A stretch of 49,894 nucleotides of DNA. Source: Jiangella anatolica (GTDB lineage Bacteria > Actinomycetota > Actinomycetes > Jiangellales > Jiangellaceae). The position numbers and the translations under genes are program-made. The DNA is taken from NCBI RefSeq assembly GCF_003236295.1, contig NZ_POTW01000048.1:1-49894 (forward strand), in the 5' to 3' direction. The notes under the pieces are model-generated. The model was not told where the DNA came from. It saw only the letters and a program-made list of their open reading frames with translations, and did no database searches. Shown here piece by piece: positions 25,308-34,085 of the stretch (within the stretch, counting starts at the first letter, position 1; each line of letters starts with the position of its first letter).

Positions 25308-26832
25308 GCGGCGGTCCGAGCCGGAGCAGCAGGTCGCGCCGGTCGTCGTGCTCGGGGCCGGGGAAGATGCGGCCGAAGTCCGCCTGGTTGGCGGCGAGGA
25401 GCCGGTGCAGCGACGCGAGGTCCGCGACGGCGTCGGCGCCGTCCGGCGACGCGGGGACGGCGAGGTCGTGCTTGTCGACGGTCACCGCGACGCTGCCGTC
25501 CGCGTGCTCGAACACCTCGACGGTGGTCAGCTGGCACGGCCAGTCGACGATCGCCGGGGCGGTGACCTCCCAGAACCCGCGGCCCGGGCCGGCCCGATGG
25601 GCGATCGCCTCCGCGTAGTGGGTGTGCCCGGTCAGCCACAGCACGACCTGCTCGTGCCGGCCGAGCAGCTGGACCACCTGCGCACCGGTGACCCGGCCGG
25701 CCGTCGCCGCGGCGGTGTGATGGTGGAGCGGGCCGTGGTGCGACGCGACGACCACCAGCGGCCGCGCCGGGTCGGCGGCGATCCTGTCGAGCACCCGCGC
25801 CAGCCAGTCGTACTGCTCGGCCGTGACGACGCCGTCGGGATGCCCGTGGTCGTCGACGGTGTCGAGGACCACCACCCGCAGCCGGTCGCCCATCGCCACG
25901 ACGAAGTCGTGACCGTGCGCGTCCAGCGCCGGCGCCCCGATCGTGCGCGCGAACTCCGCGGCGGCGATCGGGCGCCGCGACGGGTCCGGCGTCACCGGGA
26001 CGGCCCGGCCGGTGAAGAACGCGTCCGGGTCGGCGCGGAACGCGGCGGCGGCGTCGTCGAGCAGGTCGCGCGGCGGCAGCCCGCGCACCTTGCGGCCGCC
26101 GGCGGCCAGCGCCCTCGTGGCGGCGGTCCATGCGACGGTGCCGGCCAGCAGCGCGTCGTGGTTGCCCCGGGCCAGGATCGCCGGCACCGTCAGCCCGGAC
26201 GGCGTGAACGGCGTGCTCACCGCCGCGAGCAGGCCGGGGTCGTGCGGGAAGCCGTACCGCGTGGCCCAGAGGCCGGCGGCGTCGGCCGGCTGCCACACCT
26301 GTGCGTCGCGCCAGTCCGCCGTCTCTGTCCCCTCGACCACCCCGGGCCACGACGACGCGCGCACCTCGGCGCCACGCAGGACCGCCTCCAGCCGGTCGAG
26401 CTCGTTGCGCTGCGCGTTGTCGACGAGGTCGCCGGTGAGCACCACGAACTCGACCGGCCGCCCGGACTCCGCGCTGGGGCCGAGCCGGCCGATCGTGTCG
26501 ACGGCCGCGGCGGCGGCGTGCGTGGACAGCAGCTGCTGCGGCCGTGGCACCGGCAGCGCCTGCTCGTAGCGCGGGTCGGCGGCGTCGTCGATCATGAAGT
26601 CGAGCCTGGCCGGCGACTCGACGTCGGTGATGTGCAGGTCGCTGACGTGGACGAACCGTGCGACCGACGTGAACCGGTCCAGCGGCTGCGGCGGCGACGG
26701 GGCGAGGCCCGCGAGGTCGGCCAGCTCGGCGCGCGGGTCGCGCGGACGGGCGACGAGAGACCGGAACGGCGCTTGCGTGCCGGCGCGGATCGCGTCGCCG
26801 GCCACCAGGACCGGCCGGTCGGGGTGGGTCAC
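25297..26832 (-). CDS. Calcineurin-like metallophosphoesterase
   Basis: A 511-aa metallophosphoesterase with all five blocks: FVHVSDLHITD (D65, H67), VVLTGDLVDN, ILARGNHD, VVVASHHGPLH and LTGHTHY. No signal peptide or membrane segment is visible, so it acts in the cytoplasm. The size, the long segment between the first blocks and the FTPSG region suggest the actinobacterial TIGR03767-type group. The second of two adjacent GTG codons (26832) is the likely start: an AAGGAG site is 7 nt upstream and it overlaps the ABC ATPase stop as GTGA. The coupling ties it to the transporter. Confidence 0.9.
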   Translation of the reverse strand: MTHPDRPVLVAGDAIRAGTQAPFRSLVARPRDPRAELADLAGLAPSPPQPLDRFTSVARFVHVSDLHITDVESPARLDFMIDDAADPRYEQALPVPRPQQLLSTHAAAAAVDTIGRLGPSAESGRPVEFVVLTGDLVDNAQRNELDRLEAVLRGAEVRASSWPGVVEGTETADWRDAQVWQPADAAGLWATRYGFPHDPGLLAAVSTPFTPSGLTVPAILARGNHDALLAGTVAWTAATRALAAGGRKVRGLPPRDLLDDAAAAFRADPDAFFTGRAVPVTPDPSRRPIAAAEFARTIGAPALDAHGHDFVVAMGDRLRVVVLDTVDDHGHPDGVVTAEQYDWLARVLDRIAADPARPLVVVASHHGPLHHHTAAATAGRVTGAQVVQLLGRHEQVVLWLTGHTHYAEAIAHRAGPGRGFWEVTAPAIVDWPCQLTTVEVFEHADGSVAVTVDKHDLAVPASPDGADAVADLASLHRLLAANQADFGRIFPGPEHDDRRDLLLRLGPPHGV

Positions 26833-27647
26833 CACGGGTCTCCTTCCGCGCCCGCCCCGGAGCGCGTCGCGTCGAGCTGACGGCCCGGCACCGCGTCGAG
26901 GAGGCGCCGGGTGTAGTCGTTCTGAGGACGGAACACGACGTCGTCGGCGCTGCCCTGCTCGACCATCCGGCCGCGGGAGAGCACGCCGATGTGGTCGGAC
27001 ATGTGGTTGACCACCGCGAGGTCGTGCGAGATGAGCAGGATGGTCAGGCCCTCGTCCTGCAGGTCGAGCAGCAGGTTCAGCACTTGCGCCTGCACCGACA
27101 CGTCCAGGGCGCTCACCGGCTCGTCCGCGATCAGCAGCGACGGCTCGCACGCCAGCGCCCGGGCGATGGCCACCCGCTGCTTCTGGCCGCCGCTGAGCTG
27201 CCGCGGCCGACTGGCGTGCAGGTCCTCGCGCAGCCCGACCGACGCCAGCAGCTGCGCCGCGCGGGCGCGCCGGGCCTTCGCCGAGGACCCGGATGGGCGT
27301 AGCGCCTCCTCGACCGACGCGGCGATGGTGAGCCGCGGGTCCAGGCTGCCGTCCGGGTCCTGGAAGATCATCTGGATCTCCCGGTTGCGGCCGGGGCCGT
27401 CGGAGGCGATCGACCGGCCGCGGAACCGGATGTCCCCGCCGGAGATGCGGTGCAGTCCGGCGATCGCCCGCGCGATCGACGACTTGCCCGAGCCGGACTC
27501 GCCGACCAGCCCGAACGTCTCACCGGCGGCGACGGCGAACGTCACGCCGTCGACCACCGGCGCCGGGCGCCGGCCCAACCCGCGGCCGCCGCGGTAGGTG
27601 ATCGAGACGTCCTGGACCTCGACGAGGGCAGCGTCCGAGCCGCTCAC
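26829..27647 (-). CDS. Opp/Dpp-type ABC transporter ATP-binding protein (F subunit)
   Basis: A cytoplasmic ATPase of 272 aa that powers the adjacent importer. Walker A is GESGSGKSS, the Q-loop MIFQDPDGSLDPRLTI, the signature LSGGQKQR, Walker B LLIADEPVSALD, and the H-loop LLISHDLAVV. The sequence NDYTRRLLDAVPG near the end is typical of the OppF/DppF family. The usual cysteine-rich iron-sulfur motif of some D/F subunits is not seen. GTG start overlaps the D-subunit stop by GTGA. Confidence 0.95.
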   Translation of the reverse strand: MSGSDAALVEVQDVSITYRGGRGLGRRPAPVVDGVTFAVAAGETFGLVGESGSGKSSIARAIAGLHRISGGDIRFRGRSIASDGPGRNREIQMIFQDPDGSLDPRLTIAASVEEALRPSGSSAKARRARAAQLLASVGLREDLHASRPRQLSGGQKQRVAIARALACEPSLLIADEPVSALDVSVQAQVLNLLLDLQDEGLTILLISHDLAVVNHMSDHIGVLSRGRMVEQGSADDVVFRPQNDYTRRLLDAVPGRQLDATRSGAGAEGDPW

Positions 27648-28501
27648 GAAGGCACCTCCTCTCGCTGGTCGCGCAGCACGAACCGGGACTTGCGCGGCCG
27701 GCGCAGGTCCGGTGAGGACTCCAGCAGGTCGCGCGTGTAGGCGGTGGCCGGCGCGGTGAGCACCCGGGCGGTGGGCCCGCTCTCCTTCACCTGGCCGTCG
27801 CGCATCACGACGATCGAGTCGGTGCGGCCCGCGGCGACGGCGAGGTCGTGGGTGATGAGGATGACGGCGGACCCGGCCTCGCTGGCGAGCTGGTCGATCA
27901 GGTCCAGCACCTGGGCCTGCACCGTGACGTCGAGCGCGGTGGTGGGCTCGTCGGCGATCAGCAGCCGCGGGCGCAGCGCCAGCGCCATGGCGATGAGCAC
28001 CCGCTGGCGCATGCCGCCGCTGAACTCGTGCGGGTACGCGTCCAGCCGGTCCGCGGCCTCGTCGATGCCGACCATCGTCAGCAGCTCCGCGGCGCGGGCC
28101 CGGGCGGCCACGCGGCTCACCCGCTCGTGCGCCTGGATCGCCTCGACGATCTGCCAGCCGACGCGGCGGACGGGGTTCAGCGAGCCGAGCGGGTCCTGCG
28201 GGATCAGGCTCATGACGGACCCGCGGTAGCCGCGCAGCTCGTCGTCGGACAGCGCGGTGAGCTCGGCGCCGTCCAGTGTGATCGTCCCGGCGGTGATCCG
28301 CGCGCCGGGCGGGAGCAACCCGAGCACCGCCGTCGCCGTCATGGACTTGCCCGACCCGGACTCGCCGACGATCGCCAGCCGCTCCCCCGCGCGGACGGCG
28401 AAGGTCACCCCGCGGACGGGGATGGTGTGGCGCGTGCGGCCGCGGATCTCGATCGTCAGCCCGTCCACGCCGAGGAGAGGTGCTGTCATCAGGACGCTCA
28501 T
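27644..28501 (-). CDS. Opp/Dpp-type ABC transporter ATP-binding protein (D subunit)
   Basis: The second ATPase of the importer, 285 aa: Walker A GESGSGKSM, MSLIPQDPLGSLNPVRRVG, signature FSGGMRQR, Walker B LLIADEPTTALD, and ITHDLAV. AYTRDLLESSP near the end is family-typical. The ATG at 28501 overlaps the stop of the preceding permease gene (TGATG). Confidence 0.95.
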   Translation of the reverse strand: MSVLMTAPLLGVDGLTIEIRGRTRHTIPVRGVTFAVRAGERLAIVGESGSGKSMTATAVLGLLPPGARITAGTITLDGAELTALSDDELRGYRGSVMSLIPQDPLGSLNPVRRVGWQIVEAIQAHERVSRVAARARAAELLTMVGIDEAADRLDAYPHEFSGGMRQRVLIAMALALRPRLLIADEPTTALDVTVQAQVLDLIDQLASEAGSAVILITHDLAVAAGRTDSIVVMRDGQVKESGPTARVLTAPATAYTRDLLESSPDLRRPRKSRFVLRDQREEVPS

Positions 28502-29370
28502 CAGTCCTCCTCGACCGCGTGCCGCAGCCCGTCGCCGAGCACGTTGAACGCCACCGCTGTGATCACGAGGGCGATGCTGGGCCAGACCAGCAGCTGCGGC
28601 TCGGTGCGCATGGTGAGCGTCGCCTCGGTGAGCATGCTGCCCCACTCGGCCTCGCGGGGGTCGGCGGGACCGAGCCCCAGGTAGCCGAGCGCGGCCACCT
28701 CGATCACCGTCGTGGACAGCATCAGCGTGGCCTGCACGACGATCAGGTGCGCCGAGTTGGGGATCAGGTGCCGCAGCAGGATCCGCCCACGGCCGGAGCC
28801 GTACATCCGGGCCGCGCTGACGTAGTCCAGGCCGGTCTGACGCTGCACCTCGCTGCGCACGAGCCGGGCGAACACCGGGACCGTGGTGACGCCGACGGCG
28901 ATGACGACCTGGGTGCGGCCCTGCCCGAAGGCGGCCACGATGCCCAGGGCCAGCAGCAGCGACGGGAACGCCAGGAGCAGGTCGACGACGCGCATCGTCG
29001 CGTTGTCGACCACGCCGCCGACGGACCCGGCGACGGCGCCGACGAGCGTGCCGATGAGCGCGCCGACGAGCACGGCTGAGATGCCGACGGCGAGCGTGAG
29101 GCGGGTCCCGGCGATCATGCGGCTGAGCACGTCGCGGCCCTGCCCGTCCAGGCCCAGCGGGTGGTCGAGCGACGGCGGCGCGAACGCGGCGGCCAGCCCG
29201 CCGGGCACCGGCTCCGTCGGCGAGTGGGGCACGAGGAGCGGGCCGGCGACCGCGACCAGCAGGAGCAGCACGACGACCGCTCCCCCGACCACGGCGCCCG
29301 GCGTGCGCAGCGCCGTGTGCAGGACGCCGGTGCGCCGCGCCACCGCGGGGCTGATCAGCTCGGGGGTCAT
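28501..29370 (-). CDS. Opp/Dpp-type ABC transporter permease (C subunit)
   Basis: An inner-membrane permease of 289 aa with about six membrane segments. The N-terminal segment VVGGAVVVLLLLVAVAGPLL is followed by the family motif HPLGLDGQGRDVLSRMIAGTRLTL. The EAA-loop region is around DYVSAARMYGSGRGRILLRH. It pairs with the B-type permease whose gene overlaps it by ATGA. Confidence 0.95.
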   Translation of the reverse strand: MTPELISPAVARRTGVLHTALRTPGAVVGGAVVVLLLLVAVAGPLLVPHSPTEPVPGGLAAAFAPPSLDHPLGLDGQGRDVLSRMIAGTRLTLAVGISAVLVGALIGTLVGAVAGSVGGVVDNATMRVVDLLLAFPSLLLALGIVAAFGQGRTQVVIAVGVTTVPVFARLVRSEVQRQTGLDYVSAARMYGSGRGRILLRHLIPNSAHLIVVQATLMLSTTVIEVAALGYLGLGPADPREAEWGSMLTEATLTMRTEPQLLVWPSIALVITAVAFNVLGDGLRHAVEED

Positions 29371-30374
29371 CGCGCACTCCTCAGCCGGGGGTCGATGCGC
29401 GCGTTGACGACGTCGACGGCCATGTTGACCAGCACGTAGATGAGCGCGAGGACCAGCAGCCCGGACTGGATCACCAGGTAGTCGCGGGTCCGGATGGACG
29501 AGACGACGAGGCTGCCCAGGCCGCCCCAGCCGAAGATGTTCTCGGTGATGATGCCGCCGGACAGCAGCGCGCCCAGCTGCAGGCCGATCACGACGACCAG
29601 CGGCGGCCAGGAGTTGTGCGCGATGTGATCGCGCCGCACCTTCGCCGGTGCCAGCCCCTTCGCCAGCGCGATCCGGACGTGCGGACGGCGGCTCTCGGCG
29701 AGGTACGCCGCCCGGGCGATCCGGGCCGTGACCGCCATCGGCACCGCGGCCAGCGTCACCGCGGGCAGGACGAGGTGGTGCAGCCCGTCCAGCAGCAGGT
29801 CCGGGCGCCCGGACAGGATCGCGTCGAGCAGGACGAAGCCGGTGATCCGCTCCTCGGCGCCGCTGTTCGTCACCCGCCCGATCGCCGGGAACCAGTTGAG
29901 CAGGACGGCGAACACATACTGCAGCGTCAGCCCGAGCACGAACACCGGCACCGAGACCGCGACGACCGCCACGACGGTGCTGGTCGCGTCGGCCGCCGAG
30001 CCGGCGCGCCGGGCCGAGAACCGGCCCAGCGCGATCCCGAGCGGCACGCCGATGAGCAGCGCGGCCACCGACAGCTCGATCGTGGCCGGCAGCCGCGCGC
30101 CGATCTCGCCGGCGATCGGGCGCTGCGACACCGCCGAGGTGCCCAGGTCGCCGCTCAGCAGCCCGGCCAGGTACTCGCCGTACTGCTGCGGCAGCGGCAG
30201 GTTCAGTCCCAGCGTCTCGCGCAGCCGCTCGATCGACTCCGCGGACGCGTTGGGGCCGAGGATGGCCACCGCCGCGTCACCGGGCAGCGCCCGCACGAAC
30301 AGGAACGCCAGGACGGTGAGCGCCAGCAGGGTCGGGACGAGCAGCAGCAGGCGGCGGGCGACGTAGGCGGTCAT
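29367..30374 (-). CDS. Opp/Dpp-type ABC transporter permease (B subunit)
   Basis: An inner-membrane permease of 335 aa. It starts with the typical YVARRLLLLVPTLLALTVLAF segment, then LPGDAAVAILGP and LGLNLPLPQQYGEYL. The EAA region is near VRIALAKGLAPAKVRRDHIAHN, followed by GGIITENIFGWGGLGSLVVSSI. Its start is 7 nt after the stop of the binding-protein gene. Confidence 0.95.
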   Translation of the reverse strand: MTAYVARRLLLLVPTLLALTVLAFLFVRALPGDAAVAILGPNASAESIERLRETLGLNLPLPQQYGEYLAGLLSGDLGTSAVSQRPIAGEIGARLPATIELSVAALLIGVPLGIALGRFSARRAGSAADATSTVVAVVAVSVPVFVLGLTLQYVFAVLLNWFPAIGRVTNSGAEERITGFVLLDAILSGRPDLLLDGLHHLVLPAVTLAAVPMAVTARIARAAYLAESRRPHVRIALAKGLAPAKVRRDHIAHNSWPPLVVVIGLQLGALLSGGIITENIFGWGGLGSLVVSSIRTRDYLVIQSGLLVLALIYVLVNMAVDVVNARIDPRLRSAR

Positions 30375-30381
30375 GGGGCGG

Positions 30382-32025
30382 TCAGTCGCTCAGCCAGACG
30401 TCGTCGAGGTGCTCGACGAGGACCGGGTTGGGCTCGTAGCCGTGCACGCGGGTGCTGAACGCCAGCGAGGACGAGCCGTGGACGAACGGCACCACCGGGA
30501 GGTCGTCGTAGACGATCCGCTGGACCTGCGCCCACGCCGCCTCGCGCTGATCCTCCGGCGCGACCTGCGCGGTCTCGAGCGCGGCCACGAACTCGTCGCT
30601 GGTGTACTGGTAGCGCGGGTTGGGCGCGCTGTCGATGTAGCCGAACGCGCCGCCGTAGAAGTTGTCCGCGGCGCCGTAGTCGCAGCTCCAGCCCAGCAGG
30701 AACAGGCCGTACGCGGGGGTCTTGGAGTCCTGCAGATAGGCCGTCCACGTCGCGCTGCGCGGGGTGACCTGGAAGCCGACGGCCTCGAGGTCGGCGGCGA
30801 TCGCCTGGAAGATGCCCTGCGAGTCCGGCAGCCACGGACGCGTGACGTCGGTGGGGTACCAGAAGTCGACGACCGGGTTCGGCTCGCCCGCCTCTGCCAG
30901 CAGCTCACGCGCGAGGTCGGGGTCGTACTCGGGGTTCTCCAGCGAGTCGTCGTGGAACGGGATGCTCTCCGGCATCAGCAGCCAGGCCGGCTCCCCGGTC
31001 TCGCCGAAGAAGCGGTCGACGATGGCCTCCTTGTTGATCGCGTGGCTCACGGCCTGGCGCACGCGCGGGTCGTCGAAGGGCTCCTGGTCGCTCTTGAACG
31101 CGACGAACCCGGAGTTGCACGAGCCGCGCAGCGCGAGCTGCAGCGACGAGTTCGCCGTCACCGCCTCCACGTCCCGCGGGTTGATCATGTCCGCGCCGTC
31201 GACGTCGCCGGCCTGCACCGCGTTGAGCCGGGCGGCGGCGTCGCTGATGGCCTTGAACACGATGCGGTCCAGGTGCGCCGGCTCGTCCCAGTAGTCCTCG
31301 TTGCGGACCAGCTCGACGCGGTCGCCGTGGGTCCAGGAGTCGAAGACGAACGGGCCGGTGCCGACCGGGTGCTCGTTGGCGAACTCGCTCGACGCGGCGT
31401 CGACCTCGTCGGCGCCGTACTCCTGCAGCGCCGCCGGGCTGGCGATGCTGAACACCGGGAGGGTCAGGGTGATCGGCAGGTCCGGCCGCGGCGCGCTCAG
31501 GCGCAGCCCGACGGTGCGCTCGTCGACGACGTCGACCGACTCGAGGATGCCGGCGTCGCCGAACCCGCCGAACACCGTGCCGTAGAGCTCGGCGCGGCTC
31601 TGCAGCGCCTCGGGGAAGTTCTTCCAGCGGTCGAAGTTGAACTTCACGGCCGCGGCATCGAACGGCGTCCCGTCGTGGAACGTCACGCCCTCGCGCAGCT
31701 GGAACGTCCACTCGGTGGCGTCCTCGTTCGGCGTGTAGGACGTCGCGAGCGCCGGGACGACCTCGGAGGTCGTGCCGGGGGCGAGCGTCACGAGGGTCTC
31801 GTAGATCTGGGCGTTGATGCGGTACGAGTCGCCGTCGAAGACGAGCGCGGGGTCGAGGCCCGCGGGCTCGGCGACGGTCGCGAGCCGGAACACGCCGCCG
31901 TCGACGGGTTCGGAGCTCTGGCTCTGCGAGTTCGAGTCGGCGGACGCGCACGCGGACAGCGCCAGCGACAGTACCGCCGCGACGACGAGCAGCCGGCCCC
32001 TCGGGCGGCTCTTCCGGTCCTGCAT
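30382..32025 (-). CDS. Family-5 extracellular solute-binding lipoprotein
   Basis: The binding protein of the importer, 547 aa from ATG 32025, which has a GGAG ribosome site. The signal peptide ends in the lipobox LALSAC with Cys26 lipidated. SBP_bac_5 features are FRLATVAEPAGLDPALVFDGDSYRINAQIYETL, WTFQLREGVTFHDGTPFDAAAVKFNFDRW, VNEEY-like EDYWDEPAHLDRIVFKAI, and the C-terminal VYDDLPVVPFVH. This family binds peptides, nickel, opines, sugar phosphodiesters and oligosaccharides, so the ligand cannot be assigned. The two phosphoesterases at the end of the operon point toward a phosphorylated ligand. Confidence 0.93.
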   Translation of the reverse strand: MQDRKSRPRGRLLVVAAVLSLALSACASADSNSQSQSSEPVDGGVFRLATVAEPAGLDPALVFDGDSYRINAQIYETLVTLAPGTTSEVVPALATSYTPNEDATEWTFQLREGVTFHDGTPFDAAAVKFNFDRWKNFPEALQSRAELYGTVFGGFGDAGILESVDVVDERTVGLRLSAPRPDLPITLTLPVFSIASPAALQEYGADEVDAASSEFANEHPVGTGPFVFDSWTHGDRVELVRNEDYWDEPAHLDRIVFKAISDAAARLNAVQAGDVDGADMINPRDVEAVTANSSLQLALRGSCNSGFVAFKSDQEPFDDPRVRQAVSHAINKEAIVDRFFGETGEPAWLLMPESIPFHDDSLENPEYDPDLARELLAEAGEPNPVVDFWYPTDVTRPWLPDSQGIFQAIAADLEAVGFQVTPRSATWTAYLQDSKTPAYGLFLLGWSCDYGAADNFYGGAFGYIDSAPNPRYQYTSDEFVAALETAQVAPEDQREAAWAQVQRIVYDDLPVVPFVHGSSSLAFSTRVHGYEPNPVLVEHLDDVWLSD

Positions 32026-32067
32026 GACCACTCCTGGTGTGGTGGAAGGGAGTCTTCCAGGCTGCAA

Positions 32068-32104
32068 CTATTGGGAGAATAGGACCGGAGCCTGACGCGG
32101 TCAA
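32068..32104 (-). promoter_or_regulatory. Promoter and operator of the family-5 transporter operon
   Basis: On the minus strand, -35 TTGACC (32104-32099), a 17-nt spacer and -10 TATTCT (32081-32076) form a near-consensus promoter about 45 nt upstream of the ATG. A dyad CTATT-GGGAG-AATAG (32068-32082) covers the -10 box and start site, well placed for a repressor. The rest of 32105-32257 shows nothing further. Confidence 0.7.
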
Positions 32105-32257
32105 GGCTGGAGGGGAACTGTTCACTTCGGCGACACCGACGGGCGGCTCGATCCACCCACGAGCCCGGCTGAGGTGCTGATATCGCTGGTCAGGCAGGTC
32201 GAGACTCGGCCGGACCGGTGAGGCAGGTGCGGCCGTCAGATCGGTGCCAGATTGAAA

Positions 32258-32947
32258 CTATGCAGCCGTTGAGTCCTCGAAACGCAGGGCGATCGACGAC
32301 ACCGCGCCGATGTTGGACAGCGCGAGCATGAGGTCCTCCGGCCGGGTCGCGGCCGGGAGGGCGAGCCAGAGGCTGAGCCGGCGCGTGGGGCGCTCGTCGT
32401 CCTCGTCGTCGGTGACCTCGACGCCCTCGACCCGGGAGCCGGCCTCCCGGACCGCGTCGACCACCGGCGCCAGCGTCCCGGTCCCGCGGGCGTACTCGAC
32501 GTCGAGCTGCAGCCGCCGCCAGCTCCCCCGCCGCCGCGGGCGCAGCAGCCGCAGCCCGACGAGCACGACCAGGACGAGCGCGGTCCCGACGCCGACCTCG
32601 AGGTAGGCGCCCGCGGCCGCGGCGACGCCGCACGACGCGGACAGCCACACCGTCGCGGCCGTGGTGAGGCCGCGGATCGATCCCCGGTCGCGCAGGATCG
32701 CGCCGGCGCCGATGAAGCCGATGCCCGAGGCCACCTGGGCGGCGATGCGGGCCGGGTCGGCGTTCGGGCCCCTGACGGCGTCGGCGAACCCGTAGGCGCC
32801 GGTCAGGGTGAACATGGCGGCGCCGATGGAGACCAGCACGTGCGTGCGCATGCCGGCCGGGTGGCCCTTGAGCTCGCGCTCCAGGCCCACGACCAGGCCG
32901 GCCGCGGCGGCGACCGCCAGCCGGAGGGCCAGCTCCGCGAGCTCCAT
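32258..32947 (-). CDS. MgtC/SapB-family membrane protein
   Basis: A membrane protein of 229 aa. Four or five segments in residues 1-140 include the family motifs GLVVGLERELKGHPAGMRTH, LVSIGAAMFTL, QVASGIGFIGAGAILR and IRGLTTAATVWLSASCGVAA. The C-terminal about 90 residues form a soluble ACT-like domain. MgtC proteins affect magnesium starvation survival and F-ATPase activity in other bacteria. It begins right after the ROK regulator stop and may be cotranscribed with it. No magnesium leader element is recognised. Confidence 0.92.
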   Translation of the reverse strand: MELAELALRLAVAAAAGLVVGLERELKGHPAGMRTHVLVSIGAAMFTLTGAYGFADAVRGPNADPARIAAQVASGIGFIGAGAILRDRGSIRGLTTAATVWLSASCGVAAAAGAYLEVGVGTALVLVVLVGLRLLRPRRRGSWRRLQLDVEYARGTGTLAPVVDAVREAGSRVEGVEVTDDEDDERPTRRLSLWLALPAATRPEDLMLALSNIGAVSSIALRFEDSTAA

Positions 32948-32948
32948 C

Positions 32949-34034
32949 TCAGGCGCCGATCAGCCGGTCGACCAGGGACCGGTGGGCCGTGGCCAGCGCG
33001 CCGACGACCGGACCGGACTCCCCCAGCTCGCTGGCCGTGACCGCGAGCTCGAGCGGCACCGGCTCGATGAGCTCCCGCACCCGGGTCAGCACGTCCTCGC
33101 GGGAGCCGACGGGGCCGGTCAGGACGTGCAGCTCGACGTCGAGGACGCTCTGCACGGCGAGGATGGCCGAGGCGATGAGCGTCGCCAGCGGTTCGAGCAA
33201 CTCGGCCGGCAGCGCCACGTCCGGGTCCCGCCGCAGCAGCGCGTCGACGTCGGCGAAGACCTGCTGCGACTCCAGCGCGCCGCGACGGGCGTGACGAGGG
33301 TCGAGCGGGTCGGCGCCCAGCGGCAGGTAACCGATCTCGCCCGCGGCGCCGTGCACGCCGTGGACGGGCCGCCCCCCGATGACCACGCCCATGCCGATGC
33401 CCTTCCCGAAGTGCAGGACGGTGTAGTTCTCGCTGCCGGCGGCCGGCCCCTGCCACCCTTCGGCGACGGCGGCCAGGTTGACGTCGTTGGCCAGCACGAC
33501 TTCACAGCCGAGCGCCCGCCCCAGCAGGTCCTCGAGGTCCGCCGACGCCAGCGCGGGCGTGTTCGCGGCCAGCCGGATGCCGCCCGGGTGCGGAACGCCC
33601 GGCACGGACACGACCGCCAGCCGCAGCTGATCGCGGCCGACGCCCGTGTTCTCGCAGGCCTCTTCGGTCAGAGCGCCGATCAGGTCGAGGAGCCGCGCCG
33701 TGGACCGCGGCGTCGCGCGCGGCTCGCCGAGGAACCGCGTTCCGCCGATGTCGGCGATGCCCACCCGGACCCTCGACGGGTCGATGCTGACGCCCAGCCC
33801 GGCTCCGGCGGCGACGCCGAACCCGAACGCGGGCGGCTTCGCGCCGTCATCCGTCGGCCGCAGCCACGCCTCGCCCACCAGCCGCTCGACGATCGCGTTG
33901 ACCGTCGGCTTGGACAGCCCCGTCTCCCGCGACAGCGCGGAGCGGGTGAGCGGGCCGCGGTGGTACAGCGCCCGCAGCACCTCTGTCTCGTTGTGCTTGC
34001 GGACGATGCCGTGCCGGCGCGCGTGACCCTCCAT
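32949..34034 (-). CDS. ROK-family transcriptional repressor (divergent from dehydrogenase/kinase)
   Basis: A sugar-responsive regulator of 361 aa: a winged HTH (about residues 12-62, ALYHRGPLTRSALSRETGLSKPTVNAIVERL) followed by a ROK actin-like domain with LGVSIDPSRVRVGIADIGG, LANDVNLAAVAEG, LHFGKGIGMGVVIGG and GAAGEIGYLPLG. The zinc CxCGxxGCxE motif is absent. It is divergent from a dehydrogenase-kinase pair, and the shared region carries a large inverted repeat holding both promoters, so it very probably represses both directions. The ATG at 34034 has TACTAT 8 nt upstream: a leaderless gene. Confidence 0.93.
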   Translation of the reverse strand: MEGHARRHGIVRKHNETEVLRALYHRGPLTRSALSRETGLSKPTVNAIVERLVGEAWLRPTDDGAKPPAFGFGVAAGAGLGVSIDPSRVRVGIADIGGTRFLGEPRATPRSTARLLDLIGALTEEACENTGVGRDQLRLAVVSVPGVPHPGGIRLAANTPALASADLEDLLGRALGCEVVLANDVNLAAVAEGWQGPAAGSENYTVLHFGKGIGMGVVIGGRPVHGVHGAAGEIGYLPLGADPLDPRHARRGALESQQVFADVDALLRRDPDVALPAELLEPLATLIASAILAVQSVLDVELHVLTGPVGSREDVLTRVRELIEPVPLELAVTASELGESGPVVGALATAHRSLVDRLIGA

Positions 34035-34037
34035 GCG

Positions 34038-34082
34038 GGTAAATAGTATTGACGCCCTCCTGAGCGGTCAATAGTATTTACC
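34038..34082. promoter_or_regulatory. Interlocked divergent promoters in an inverted repeat
   Basis: GGTAAATAGTATTGAC (34038-34053) and GTCAATAGTATTTACC (34067-34082) are inverted repeats with one mismatch and a 13-nt gap. Plus-strand promoter: TTGACG (34049-34054), 17 nt, TAGTAT (34072-34077), then 8 nt to GTG 34086. Minus-strand promoter: TTGACC (34071-34066), 17 nt, TACTAT (34048-34043), then 8 nt to ATG 34034. Each half thus holds the -10 of one promoter and the -35 of the other. Confidence 0.85.
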
Positions 34083-34085
34083 GCC

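Noticed and set aside
30373-32082. Plus-strand frame of 569 codons opposite the binding-protein gene
   Set aside because: It is a shadow: the minus frame has a lipobox and clear family-5 motifs, the plus frame has none.
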